Positions 16,830 to 25,403 of a stretch of 64,000 nt of DNA are shown here, in pieces (position 1 is the first letter of the stretch; every line of letters starts with the position of its first letter). Below the pieces are notes generated by a model. That model worked only from the letters and a program-made list of their open reading frames with translations. It was not told where the DNA came from and ran no database searches. The position numbers and the translations under genes are program-made. The stretch spans positions 271,837 through 335,836 of the forward strand of contig NZ_AUGW01000003.1 of NCBI RefSeq assembly GCF_000422865.1, in the 5' to 3' direction. The stretch comes from Oceanospirillum maris DSM 6286. Its GTDB lineage: Bacteria; Pseudomonadota; Gammaproteobacteria; Pseudomonadales; Halomonadaceae.

Positions 16830-19190
16830 TTAAAAAGCGATACGCTGAATCGGTGCTCGCTCGGCGATTAATACTTTTTTACCTTCTTGCTCAAAATCCA
16901 CGGTAATACGCGTCTGTGCCCCAGACTCAATATGAGTCAAAGTTCCTCGGCCAAAAATCTGATGCTCCACTTTATCACCAACGCGATAGATTGATTCCGT
17001 TCGCCCTGTCTGCCGAGCTTTATAAGTTGTCGATTTGCCTTGAGAACGCACCTGAGGCTTTGAGCTAATATCTACATCATCAAAACCAGCAGCATTAAGA
17101 TAGCCTTTAATAAGACCAACATTCTGTACTTGAAGAGCTGGGGCAATATCCTGTGGCACTTTAATGATACGAGCAACCTTCTTACAATCATCAAGGCACA
17201 TCTCAGCCACAAAACGACTGGCCCGCTTCTTACGCTCATCGGATAAGCCATGATCTGTTAATAACCAAAGCCGTTCCTTAGCCCGAGTTATCGCGACATA
17301 GAACAGTCGTCGCTCGCTTTCTTCTGTTTTTTCATCGAAGTCCGTTGTATTTTGATAGCACGGGAAACTACCTTCCGTTAATCCGGCTAGAACAACATGA
17401 GGCCACTCAAGCCCTTTGGCACCGTGCACCGTAGTGATTACAACCGCCTCATTATCACTTTGACTCGCGCCAGATTGCTTCTGCTGCTCGATATGGGCCA
17501 GCATTTGACGAACGCTCATCGGCTGTTGGCGCATATAATTGACTAGTGCTTGCAGTGTTTGCTTACGTTCTTGGGCTTGATCTTTAGTAGCCGCAGCTTT
17601 ATCAATCAGGTCATAGGCATCCGTATCCTGAAGAATTTTCACCGCCAAAGGGCCAACGGGTTGTTCTGCCGATTGTCGTTGTAGACTCAGTAAAAGCTGC
17701 AGGCGCTTTTTTAGCCGTTTAGCAGTAAAAGGCTTAAGGTTAAGCCCTGCAATAATATCATCAGGGTTCAAACCATAATGCTGAACCTGAGCCTGAATGG
17801 CTTGCTGTTCAACCTGACTCAAAAATAGAGGTGGAAAGCTCAACATCTGCCCTAAAGCAGTCGCCTCAACATCTGTATTAGCCCCACCTGAAGCCAGCTC
17901 CAAGTAAGCCAAAAACTGTCCGACCAAAGGCTGATTAAAGACAAAATGTCCCTGCTGGTGTAGGCGAAAAGGAATCTGCTGCTGAAGAAAAACCAACTGA
18001 ATAGGCATGCTTAATGCCCAGCTACGCACTAATATAGCAAGGTTATCAGCCCCAACCTGAGCAATCACAGGCTGAATACTAGGCGCTAACTGATGTAGCT
18101 CTGTCAATAATTCAACCTGAGTATCCTTATGATCGACGGTGGCTAAGCAAAGTCCTGCCTCACGATTTTTATTTCGGCCGATAAGATGATTCGCCGCTAA
18201 CGCCAAGGTTACGCCATAGCGGAAAGAATAAGATAATGGGTAGCTGGTGGAAGGTTGGAATTGCCGTGAAAAATCTCGCAGCATAAACTCAGGCCGCGCA
18301 CCACGCCACTCATAGATACATTGATCAACATCACCAACGGCCATAACCTTGGCTCGCTTACCGGCCAAAATACTCAGCAAGAACTGCTGAATACTATTGA
18401 TATCCTGATACTCATCCACAATAACGTGATCAAGATGATTACTGATCCGCCCTTCAAGCTCAGGGTGAGACAAAACCGCCATAGCTGGACGATAGAGTAG
18501 GTCAGAAAAAGTCATTAGGTTTTGTTGCGCTAAAACCTGCTCTAGTTGATCAAAAGCCTCAATAAAATAGCGTTGCTCTTCGGGTAAACCCAACAACCGA
18601 AACTGTTCTTTGGGGGATTCAAGATCGGCCTTAACTCGCTCAACAAACTGGATAAAAGCTTCAAGGTGGTCTTTATCCAAAGCCTTACGCCGAGTCGCTT
18701 GATCCCTATCGGGTAAGGCCTGAGTGATCCCTTGACGTACTAGCTTCTCATAGGGCCAGCCATCACGGACAAGCTGACGAGAACTGAGCACCCCCCAACG
18801 AACAAGACTCTCGCAGAGCTTATGACCAATAGAGTGGAACGTACGAATATCAGGTCGTGGATAATGTACCTGTTGGCGCAGGTATTCACGCTCAAGCTTA
18901 GCTGAAAAGTCTTCCCGTGCAGAACGGTTATACATCAACACTAAGACACGCCTAGGTTCAAATCCTTGCGATAGTAAAAAAAGCACGCGATGGACAAGGG
19001 TTGTTGTTTTACCAGCCCCTGCTACGGCCATCACTCGGGCATGATCATTACTGTGATGAACAACACTTTGTTGCTGCTCAGTAAGATGTAAGGGAGCAGA
19101 AAAAGTATTGCTTAACGTTGGAGGTTTTGGCAAAGACACACGTATTCTCAAAGCAATGATAAGGAAATAAAACAGGCCATACAAAGCCAC
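16830..19190 (-). CDS. UvrD/PcrA-like superfamily 1 DNA helicase
   Basis: A 3'-5' DNA helicase of repair or replication restart. Motifs in order: LTEQQQ, AVAGAGKTT, TFHSIGH, VDEYQDINSIQQ, GDVDQCIYEWRGA, TVHGAKGLEWPHV, RRLFYVAITRAKERL; the C-terminal tail (YRVGDKVEHQIFGRGTL) is the Tudor-like module of UvrD/PcrA. At 786 residues it is longer than UvrD by its N-terminus. The start is uncertain: the frame opens with GTG at 19190, giving a hydrophobic lead-in, while GTG at 19139 would remove it; neither has a strong ribosome site. It is distinct from the canonical uvrD/rep as far as I can tell, with the motif-III Gln-Cys variant. Confidence 0.85.
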   Translation of the reverse strand: MALYGLFYFLIIALRIRVSLPKPPTLSNTFSAPLHLTEQQQSVVHHSNDHARVMAVAGAGKTTTLVHRVLFLLSQGFEPRRVLVLMYNRSAREDFSAKLEREYLRQQVHYPRPDIRTFHSIGHKLCESLVRWGVLSSRQLVRDGWPYEKLVRQGITQALPDRDQATRRKALDKDHLEAFIQFVERVKADLESPKEQFRLLGLPEEQRYFIEAFDQLEQVLAQQNLMTFSDLLYRPAMAVLSHPELEGRISNHLDHVIVDEYQDINSIQQFLLSILAGKRAKVMAVGDVDQCIYEWRGARPEFMLRDFSRQFQPSTSYPLSYSFRYGVTLALAANHLIGRNKNREAGLCLATVDHKDTQVELLTELHQLAPSIQPVIAQVGADNLAILVRSWALSMPIQLVFLQQQIPFRLHQQGHFVFNQPLVGQFLAYLELASGGANTDVEATALGQMLSFPPLFLSQVEQQAIQAQVQHYGLNPDDIIAGLNLKPFTAKRLKKRLQLLLSLQRQSAEQPVGPLAVKILQDTDAYDLIDKAAATKDQAQERKQTLQALVNYMRQQPMSVRQMLAHIEQQKQSGASQSDNEAVVITTVHGAKGLEWPHVVLAGLTEGSFPCYQNTTDFDEKTEESERRLFYVAITRAKERLWLLTDHGLSDERKKRASRFVAEMCLDDCKKVARIIKVPQDIAPALQVQNVGLIKGYLNAAGFDDVDISSKPQVRSQGKSTTYKARQTGRTESIYRVGDKVEHQIFGRGTLTHIESGAQTRITVDFEQEGKKVLIAERAPIQRIAF

Positions 19191-19243
19191 TTCTCAGTTT
19201 AAATACATTCAGACAAATCAAAAAACATAATTCAACCGAGATT

Positions 19244-19801
19244 TTACAAGGCTCCTAGAGCCCAGTAACGACCATCACTGAAAAGGCCTAAATAGGTTTT
19301 ACCACCATGCTCAAAAGGCTCTGCCGCCTCGACAAGCTGGTAAAATAGGTTACGATGCAGCCGCCCAGTTAAGCCCGAGCGCACATGTAAGTAGGGCTTT
19401 GGCTCACCCGCCTCAGATTCCTCTACGACAAGAGGGTGCTCACGATCAAGCAGCACTTCATCACCAACATTGGTCACAAAGCGTAACGTACCATCAACAG
19501 AATCAAGCTGCTGAGTGATGATAAAAGGCACATCATCAACTTGAATACCTACTTTCTCAACCGGTGTAACCAGATAATAACGGTCTTCTTCGCGTTTTAA
19601 AATTGTCGAGAACATGCGAACTAAAGCCACTCGGCCAATAGGCGAACCGTTATAAAACCACTGGCCATCGCGAGTAATACGCATATCAATATCACCACAA
19701 AAATCAGGGTTCCATTGATCAACGGGAGGCAAGCCAGACTCACCTTGGTTTTTTTCGATATGCTGTGATAGCTGTGCAGGTGAAAAACTACCGGATAACA
19801 T
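19244..19801 (-). CDS. DUF1285 family protein
   Basis: A 185-residue cytosolic protein of the conserved DUF1285 family (function unknown). Recognised by PPVDQWNPDFCGDIDMRI, FYNGSPIGR and LVTPVEKV...VDDVPF. AGGAG stands 7 bases before the ATG. In Pseudomonas, as I recall, the homologue sits beside the same TetR gene and tatD, so its place here is ancestral, with the MvaT-like gene lying between them. Confidence 0.85.
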   Translation of the reverse strand: MLSGSFSPAQLSQHIEKNQGESGLPPVDQWNPDFCGDIDMRITRDGQWFYNGSPIGRVALVRMFSTILKREEDRYYLVTPVEKVGIQVDDVPFIITQQLDSVDGTLRFVTNVGDEVLLDREHPLVVEESEAGEPKPYLHVRSGLTGRLHRNLFYQLVEAAEPFEHGGKTYLGLFSDGRYWALGAL

Positions 19802-19954
19802 TCTCTATCTCCTAATACGAGATATCATTTTAACCCAATAGATAGATAATTACTGCGTTTGTCCTTTCAGGAGCGGAGATGTTTCTTATAGCACTAAACA
19901 AAATGTGCTAAGTAATATGCCAAAATAACATAGCTAAATAGCAGGACTAAACCT

Positions 19955-19979
19955 AAAAAAGCAGCCGAAGCTGCTTTTT
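19955..19979 (-). terminator. Intrinsic terminator behind the mvaT-like gene
   Basis: AAAAAGCAGC / GCTGCTTTTT with a CGAA tetraloop, about 100 bp past the mvaT-like stop; symmetrical, so it could act on both strands. Confidence 0.75.
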
Positions 19980-20077
19980 ACTAACCTATCATCTCAATTC
20001 AGCATGAATGATGTGAAAAGTTATTTGAAATACAAATACACGCATTTCTAATCATCAGTCATCTATTAAGACGACTC

Positions 20078-20425
20078 TTAAGAAACCTTCCAACCTTGTA
20101 CAGTTTCTTTACCATACTGCTTAATCCAGTCTTGGTAATTCTTCTGACGACCACCACGAACCTCGATCACTTCACCTGTGGTCGGGTTTTTATACTCTGT
20201 CGGTGTACGTTTACGGCGAGGCTTACTGCCGTCACTGCTAACATTAGCATTAAACAAAGCAAGAAGTTCTGTCTCTGACTTGTCAAACTTAGCAAGAACT
20301 TCTTCAATAGCATTTTTAAACTCAATCTCTTGCTTAAGCTCTTGTTTCTCTTCCATAGCCAGCAATTCTTCTTGTAGCTGGCGCATCAAACGTTCTTTTT
20401 CACGGTACTTGTTAATAATAGACAT
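20078..20425 (-). CDS. MvaT/MvaU (H-NS-like) xenogeneic silencer
   Basis: 115 residues. The N-terminal coiled coil (MSIINKYREKERLMRQLQEEL..., residues 1-60) should mediate oligomerisation, and the C-terminal TEYKNPTTGEVIEVRGGR... region fits the AT-rich minor-groove binding domain of MvaT, including the RGGRQKNYQDW stretch. The ATG at 20425 follows AGAAGAGA; the frame itself opens two codons earlier with a TTG. H-NS itself lacks the YKNP...GGR arrangement, so MvaT type is favoured. It lies next to a long gene-poor stretch, consistent with self-silencing. Confidence 0.85.
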   Translation of the reverse strand: MSIINKYREKERLMRQLQEELLAMEEKQELKQEIEFKNAIEEVLAKFDKSETELLALFNANVSSDGSKPRRKRTPTEYKNPTTGEVIEVRGGRQKNYQDWIKQYGKETVQGWKVS

Positions 20426-21061
20426 TTGCAATCTCTTCTTAAAATACAGGAGTGTGTGGGGTAATGGGTATTCTTCTTGCCTCAGGCAATTTATGCATCA
20501 ATCTCGCAATAATGTCATTCAGGCCACGTATCATCATGGCCGCATAGACTGTTTTTAAAATCCTTTAAAACACCTGAAGAAAAGCCTTAATCCAGCTTAT
20601 ATTAATATCAGTACAATAGAATTACAAGAAAACATAAAACAACATATGAATACCGCTATTTATTAATCAGATCCAAAGCCTATTTAATTTTCTATTATCC
20701 AGCTCTAAATACATACAGCCTCTTACAAAACAGATCATAAACACTTCCATACGTATAAGATATAAACCACCAAGCATAAATTTCTTACTGAACACCTCTT
20801 ACTGAACAAGGCAGAGAATCGCAGAGAAGCCCGTGTCAAAAGCAAACAAAAGACAATAAAACATAAGAAATGTTCCCGGCACCAGCCGTATTTTGGATTA
20901 ACAAAGAGATGTAGAAGTATCAAGAAGATATTGAAAACGCACTCTATTAGATTACGTTTTATTAGATTGGTAAGAAAATATCATCAAAGGAAAAGCGATT
21001 TAAAACAGAAAACAGGCCTCAAAGAGGCCTGTAGGCAAGATCCCAAAGTAAAAGGAAAGAA
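20426..21061. other. Gene-poor stretch upstream of the mvaT-like gene
   Basis: 636 bp with no credible gene. A near-perfect palindrome TTGCCTCAGGCAA is at 20477-20489, close before the mvaT-like gene, and could be an operator. Farther right the sequence is AT-rich with small direct repeats: CTTACTGAACA at 20784 and 20798, GCAGAGAA at 20811 and 20821, and TATTAGATT twice near 20945-20970. The rightmost part holds the TetR terminator. Confidence 0.6.
21012..21032 (-). terminator. Intrinsic terminator behind the TetR gene
   Basis: ACAGGCCTC / GAGGCCTGT, loop AAA, then TTTTCTGTTTT on the minus strand; 30 bp past the TetR stop. Confidence 0.85.
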
Positions 21062-21715
21062 CTAAGGCTCTTCTCGATTGCGTCCCCGTTGACCACGATT
21101 GCCCATGCGTACACCAATTTCCATCAAGAAGGTAAAGAATTCATCTTTATCTTGAATCACTTCTTGGAAAAATCGAGATTGATACAGTGCCGCAGCGCCA
21201 TGAACTAAAGCCCAATGGGCGCAATAATGAAAGTACGAAGGAACATCTTCTAATTTATTTTCATCGATACGGTCGGTAATCAGATCCGTTAAGCTTTCTA
21301 AGTTACGAGCTCTAAAGTTATGTAATTCGCCTAAAATATCAGACTCACCAGATGCTTTAATCAGCTTTTCCTCTAAACGGGAAAAGAGCAGATATTTGCC
21401 TGGGTCCTGCATGCGAAACTCAAAATATGCCCGAGAAAGCGCTTCTTTATCTGCTGAAATTTTAGGGGATTGGAATAGATCTGCGAGATCTTTTTCGTAA
21501 TCGAGCATTAACCGCAAATAAATTTCAGATTTACTGCGAAAATGCTTATAAATGGTGCCCTTACCAATACCCACATGATCAGCAATCATCTCTACAGTGA
21601 CGCGATCTTCCCCATGCTCCAGAAACAGCTCTAACGCTGCTGCTAAAATATTGGTTTCTCGTTGACGAAACTCTTGCACTTTACGGGCTTGTTTTTCCAC
21701 TGCTGATAACGTCAT
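21062..21715 (-). CDS. TetR/AcrR-family transcriptional regulator
   Basis: 217 residues. Residues about 17-65 form the helix-turn-helix domain (ILAAALELFLEHGEDRVTVEMIADHVGIGKGTIYKHF in overlapping pieces), and the rest is a helical ligand domain ending in an Arg-rich tail. The ligand is unknown. It corresponds in position to a TetR gene next to DUF1285 and tatD in Pseudomonas. It is not similar to PsrA in my memory, so I do not link it to the etf operators. Single gene with its own terminator. Confidence 0.85.
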   Translation of the reverse strand: MTLSAVEKQARKVQEFRQRETNILAAALELFLEHGEDRVTVEMIADHVGIGKGTIYKHFRSKSEIYLRLMLDYEKDLADLFQSPKISADKEALSRAYFEFRMQDPGKYLLFSRLEEKLIKASGESDILGELHNFRARNLESLTDLITDRIDENKLEDVPSYFHYCAHWALVHGAAALYQSRFFQEVIQDKDEFFTFLMEIGVRMGNRGQRGRNREEP

Positions 21716-21855
21716 ACCATCTACTGCCTAAAAAAATGCACATATTGAATTACCGATGTCACCTGAATACAGTTCACACCGACGGATGCTGCGCTGCACA
21801 CAGTAACATTATAAGGCCAATTTGACCAGATTGTTTTTTTTTAGTCACGCTGTAA

Positions 21856-21897
21856 TAAAATAACCCCCAAAGCTGAATTTCCAGCTATTGAGGGTTA
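21856..21897 (-). terminator. Intrinsic terminator behind the 21925-22212 gene
   Basis: On the minus strand ATAACCC and AGCTG arms pair with CAGCT and GGGTTAT, followed by TTTATT; 28 bp past the stop. Confidence 0.8.
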
Positions 21898-21924
21898 TCT
21901 CAAATGATATTGTTTTTTTATATG

Positions 21925-22212
21925 CTAATGAGGCATTACGCTTAATGGAATATGAGCTAATTTAGGATGCACATTCAACTCAGGATTCATGACAAAAACA
22001 CCGCCAGCATCTTTAACACAACGTAAGCTCTGTTCGCTAATATCTGAAAAAACCAATTCCCTGTCATTATCACGAATAGTTAGGCAGCCATGTTGATCAA
22101 AGAAAACACGGGCTGTATCTAAATTAAAATCTGGACCTAATTTCGGTAACAACACACGGTTGAATGCAGGACGAGCAATGATATCAAACTGTTCGACTTG
22201 ATATGTTTTCAT
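21925..22212 (-). CDS. Unrecognised 95-residue protein
   Basis: I do not recognise this protein. It has no signal peptide or membrane segment; it looks mixed alpha/beta, with ARPAFNRVLLPKLGPDFNLD and CLTIRDNDRELVFSD stretches and two cysteines. A good GGAGT precedes the ATG and a strong terminator follows, so it is a real single-gene transcript. It stands between the TetR regulator and tatD, where the syntenic Pseudomonas region has nothing I remember. Confidence 0.6.
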   Translation of the reverse strand: MKTYQVEQFDIIARPAFNRVLLPKLGPDFNLDTARVFFDQHGCLTIRDNDRELVFSDISEQSLRCVKDAGGVFVMNPELNVHPKLAHIPLSVMPH

Positions 22213-22338
22213 GTCGATTACTCCATGTTTATTTATTTTATAGTCATTGTTATGTCATACATTCAGTATAGTCTTGTTCGGTTTGGGCAATATGACGCTT
22301 TGATGAATTCGTATACAAAGAGCCCTATAACTTGATGC

Positions 22339-22398
22339 CTGTCACACTCTTCTATCGCACTCTTCTGTCACGGTCTCTGACAGCATCCTTCTGACAGA
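22339..22398. repeat. Degenerate 14-nt repeats downstream of tatD
   Basis: Successive units built on CACTCTTCTGTCA / CTGACAG, about 14 nt apart, some in inverted orientation, so the RNA could fold into a CTGTCA...TGACAG hairpin. The stretch lies just past the tatD stop (minus strand) and might serve as its transcription end. Confidence 0.5.
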
Positions 22399-22418
22399 GC
22401 AAAAAAGCAGCATTTTAT

Positions 22419-23225
22419 CTACACGTCTAGGTCATCCGCTGTTATTTTCGGCTTAGCACCTTTAAATAAACGGAAGAAGTTAGCGGTTGTCTGCATCGCA
22501 AGCTCTTCGTATGAGATACCCCGCTGCTCTGCGATAAACTCCGCGACATCACGAACATACTGAGGCTCGCATTTTTTGCCACGATGAGGCATTGGTGCTA
22601 AATAAGGCGAATCGGTTTCAACAAGCAAAGCGTCTAATGGAACAGCCTTAGCCACTTCTCGGACTTGATCTGCATTGCGGAACGTCACAATGCCAGAAAT
22701 CGAGATATAATAGCCTAAGGCAACACCGCGCCGAGCCATATCCAAGTCCTCCGTAAAGCAGTGCAGCACGCCTTTTGCGTCAGGGCCATATTGCTCTAGC
22801 ATTTCAAGAGTGTCTTCTTTCGCTTCACGGGTATGGATAATCACAGGCTTATCAACTTTTTGCGCAGCAATTAAATGCCGCTTAAAGCGCTCTCTCTGAA
22901 GCGCTTTGCTTTCTGGCGCATAATGATAATCCAGTCCGGTTTCACCAACGGCCACAATCAGTTCATCCTCGGCCTCTTTAACCAGCTCCTCAACCGTTGG
23001 TTCATGGGCCAGATCTTGCAAAGGGTGTACTCCGGCAGAAGCAAATACCGTTGGATACTGACGCGCCATATCTTTTAATTCAGCAACATCGTCAAGCGTA
23101 ACACTAACGGCCAAAAAGTGGCTGACACCTCGATCATGGGCAGCATTTAACGCCAGAGAAAGATCACCCTGATAAGCAGTTAAATCTAAACGATCCAGAT
23201 GGCAATGGGAGTCAATAAGGTACAT
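22419..23225 (-). CDS. ycfH: TatD-family metal-dependent hydrolase (YcfH type)
   Basis: A 268-residue TIM-barrel phosphoesterase/deoxyribonuclease. The metal ligands are seen in SHCHLDRLDL (HxH), VGETGLDYH (Glu), VIIHTRE (His), LHCFTED (His) and VETDSPYLAP (Asp). It is the last gene of the pabC-mltG-tmk-holB-pilZ-tatD run, as in Pseudomonas and, without pilZ, E. coli. AGGATT precedes the ATG. Paralogues share the family name, so the symbol rests on location. Confidence 0.9.
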   Translation of the reverse strand: MYLIDSHCHLDRLDLTAYQGDLSLALNAAHDRGVSHFLAVSVTLDDVAELKDMARQYPTVFASAGVHPLQDLAHEPTVEELVKEAEDELIVAVGETGLDYHYAPESKALQRERFKRHLIAAQKVDKPVIIHTREAKEDTLEMLEQYGPDAKGVLHCFTEDLDMARRGVALGYYISISGIVTFRNADQVREVAKAVPLDALLVETDSPYLAPMPHRGKKCEPQYVRDVAEFIAEQRGISYEELAMQTTANFFRLFKGAKPKITADDLDV

Positions 23226-23264
23226 AAAAATCCTGTGTCTTTTGAGTAAGTCATGGGTAAAACG

Positions 23265-23654
23265 CTATAAGGTATGCGTAGGGCTTTGGGAGTTTAGGCG
23301 ACCGGCAAGGCTAGCCTCTATTTTATCGCGAAGAGAACCTTGCTTGTCCGTAAATTGAACACCAATACCAGCCATTCTTCGACCATGGGCATCTTGGGGA
23401 GTCACCCATACCACATGAGCAGTAACCGGTATCTTCTCTGGTTCAGAGGCTAGGTTAAGTAGCAAGTGTAATGTCTGTCCTAAACGGAAATTACCGCGAG
23501 TGGGTAAAAAGAGTCCGCCGTTGTGTAAAAAAGGCATATAGGCTTCATAAAGTTCATCCTTGTTAAGCAAATTCACCACAACCGATCGCTTTACTGCAGC
23601 CTTATCGTCGCCGGTTGTATCCATTGAAGAGTCTTGTAAAGAGTCTTGCGCCAT
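23265..23654 (-). CDS. pilZ: Type IV pilus assembly protein PilZ
   Basis: 129 residues, founding type of the PilZ fold, needed for type IV pilus formation through contact with PilB/FimX-type partners in Pseudomonas and Xanthomonas. It has YEAYMPFLHNGGLFLPT, LLLNLASEPEKIPV and the terminal PTHT motif typical of true PilZ. It lacks the RxxxR and (D/N)xSxxG motifs, so c-di-GMP binding is not expected. A 20-residue Ser/Asp-rich N-terminal extension is longer than in P. aeruginosa. It lies between holB and tatD, the classical place. Confidence 0.9.
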   Translation of the reverse strand: MAQDSLQDSSMDTTGDDKAAVKRSVVVNLLNKDELYEAYMPFLHNGGLFLPTRGNFRLGQTLHLLLNLASEPEKIPVTAHVVWVTPQDAHGRRMAGIGVQFTDKQGSLRDKIEASLAGRLNSQSPTHTL

Positions 23655-23703
23655 AACGATTATACCTTTTTCAATATGCAGATACGGCTATTGAAACATA
23701 CAG

Positions 23704-24720
23704 TCATACCAGCATTTTATCGGCCCAGCGGATCAACAAAGCCTCCATTGCAAGCTGAGCATTAGGGTTTGCACCTGATGCTAGTTGTGTGCGTAAACGC
23801 CCAACATCCCTAAATAGCGCTTGCGCATGATTAAGTGTTGCGGTGTGCTGCCATTGCCGATACAGAGGCAACATATCAGGAAATGATATTGATGCTTCAT
23901 CCTCAGTAATACTCCAACGACACCAGTCCGTTAGCCACTGCTGCATCCAGCGTAACGTCCAGCGTATTTCCCCTTCAATAAAACTAGGGGCTAGCTCAAC
24001 AGGATCGCTACCACGGGTTAGCCCTTCCATCAAGGATACTAGCTTGTCTCGCTGCTTATGCAACGATTCTAGCGCTAGCTCTTGGGCCATCAAAGGATTC
24101 CCTTGTGCCATTTTCAGCAGCTTTTCAGCATGCAGTGATGCTTGACTAGAGAGATGATTTTTCAACCAGATCAACGATTGTTCATCATTTGGTATCGGTA
24201 ATGAAAACTGTTGGCAGCGACTTCTAATTGTCGGGATTACAGCACTTAAGCGGTGAGTCAAAAGAATGAAGAGAATATTTTCACCCGGCTCTTCTAAGTT
24301 TTTTAGTAACGCGTTAGCCGCATTAATATTCATCGCATCAGCAGGCTTTAAGATAACCACACGAAACCCACCTTGCTGCGCGGTCTTGTTCGCGTATTGC
24401 TGTAAGCTTCGTATTTGCTCTATACGTATCTGCTTACCTTCAGATTCCGGTCGAATCTCTAGTAAATCAGGATGAGTCCCTGCGGCGAACAGTAAACAGG
24501 TTGCACAGGTGCCGCAAGCACCATTATTAGGCGTACGACATAATAGATAGGCTGCAAATGCTTTCGCAAGATGATGCTTCCCTACACCTTCTTCCCCAGC
24601 GATCAACAGAGCATGAGGTAAGCGGCCTGACTGATGCTGCTGAATAAGCTGCGACCAACATGACTCCTGCCAAGCAAAAGGCTTTAAAGGTGAATCTTTA
24701 GCAACATTCGTCATGTTCAT
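23704..24720 (-). CDS. holB: DNA polymerase III delta prime subunit
   Basis: A 338-residue clamp-loader subunit. It has a P-loop (GEEGVGKHHLA) with His where Thr/Ser is expected, fitting the known inability of delta prime to hydrolyse ATP, a four-Cys zinc module (CRTPNNGACGTCATC) near residues 61-75, and the SRC motif (RSRCQQF) that triggers partner ATPases. Overlaps none of its neighbours; 19 bp separate it from tmk. The start may be ATG 24720 or the ATG two codons later. Confidence 0.92.
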   Translation of the reverse strand: MNMTNVAKDSPLKPFAWQESCWSQLIQQHQSGRLPHALLIAGEEGVGKHHLAKAFAAYLLCRTPNNGACGTCATCLLFAAGTHPDLLEIRPESEGKQIRIEQIRSLQQYANKTAQQGGFRVVILKPADAMNINAANALLKNLEEPGENILFILLTHRLSAVIPTIRSRCQQFSLPIPNDEQSLIWLKNHLSSQASLHAEKLLKMAQGNPLMAQELALESLHKQRDKLVSLMEGLTRGSDPVELAPSFIEGEIRWTLRWMQQWLTDWCRWSITEDEASISFPDMLPLYRQWQHTATLNHAQALFRDVGRLRTQLASGANPNAQLAMEALLIRWADKMLV

Positions 24721-24739
24721 TTCCGTTAATCAAACCCTA

Positions 24740-25381
24740 TCAAACAAAAAATCGCGCTAAAACCCCAGCAATATCCTGCTGTACTTTATTAATACTCTGT
24801 CCGGCGTTAATCACGGCAAAGCGTTCAGGTTCCTGTTTAGCCCGTGTTAAATAACCTTGGCGAACGGTCTCAAAAAAACGGGTTTGTTCTTGCTCAAAAC
24901 GATCCGTGGTACCTCGCTTTGTCACCCGCTGTTGAGCAATCTCTGTCGGCATATCAAGCAAAAATGTTAAATCAGGACGAAGTTGTTCCTGTACAAGCTG
25001 TTCCAACTGCTCAATCCAGCCTAGATTTAAACCGCGGGCATAACCTTGATAAGCATAGGTCGCATCCGTAAACCGATCAGAGACAACACAACACCCTTGA
25101 GCCAAAGCCGGTAATATTTTCTGATGTAGATGCTGCGCCCTTGCAGCAAACATGAGTAACAGCTCCGTTTTTTCACCGACAGACTCTTCTCGTTGTGCCA
25201 ATAATAACTCACGAATTTCTTCCGCCATAGGCGTACCACCCGGTTCACGGGTCACAACAGATCGATGCCCTTGCTCCGTTAACCACTGCTGAATAAAGGC
25301 TAAATTTGTGCTTTTTCCAACCCCCTCAGACCCCTCAAGCGTAATAAAGCAACCTGTCTGTGTTTGTTCTGTTCGAGTCAT
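24740..25381 (-). CDS. tmk: Thymidylate kinase
   Basis: Phosphorylates dTMP to dTDP; 213 residues. P-loop EGSEGVGKST at about 17-26, the TREPGGTPMAEEIRELLL segment, DRFTDATYAYQG substrate motif and LDMPTEIAQQR. The lid region has the arginines expected of the E. coli type. It is placed between mltG and holB as in E. coli and Pseudomonas, with short gaps that imply one transcript. Confidence 0.95.
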   Translation of the reverse strand: MTRTEQTQTGCFITLEGSEGVGKSTNLAFIQQWLTEQGHRSVVTREPGGTPMAEEIRELLLAQREESVGEKTELLLMFAARAQHLHQKILPALAQGCCVVSDRFTDATYAYQGYARGLNLGWIEQLEQLVQEQLRPDLTFLLDMPTEIAQQRVTKRGTTDRFEQEQTRFFETVRQGYLTRAKQEPERFAVINAGQSINKVQQDIAGVLARFFV

Positions 25382-25403
25382 GAATAATCAGCCTAAATAT
25401 CTA

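Noticed and set aside
20735..20923. Small Cys/Leu-rich frame in the spacer before the mvaT-like gene
   Set aside because: No ribosome site and overlaps short repeats; AT-rich DNA gives such frames by chance.
21062..21715. TetR gene as the regulator of the etf palindromes
   Set aside because: Its recognition and ligand domains do not resemble PsrA, and no CAAAC-N4-GTTTG site is seen at its own promoter.
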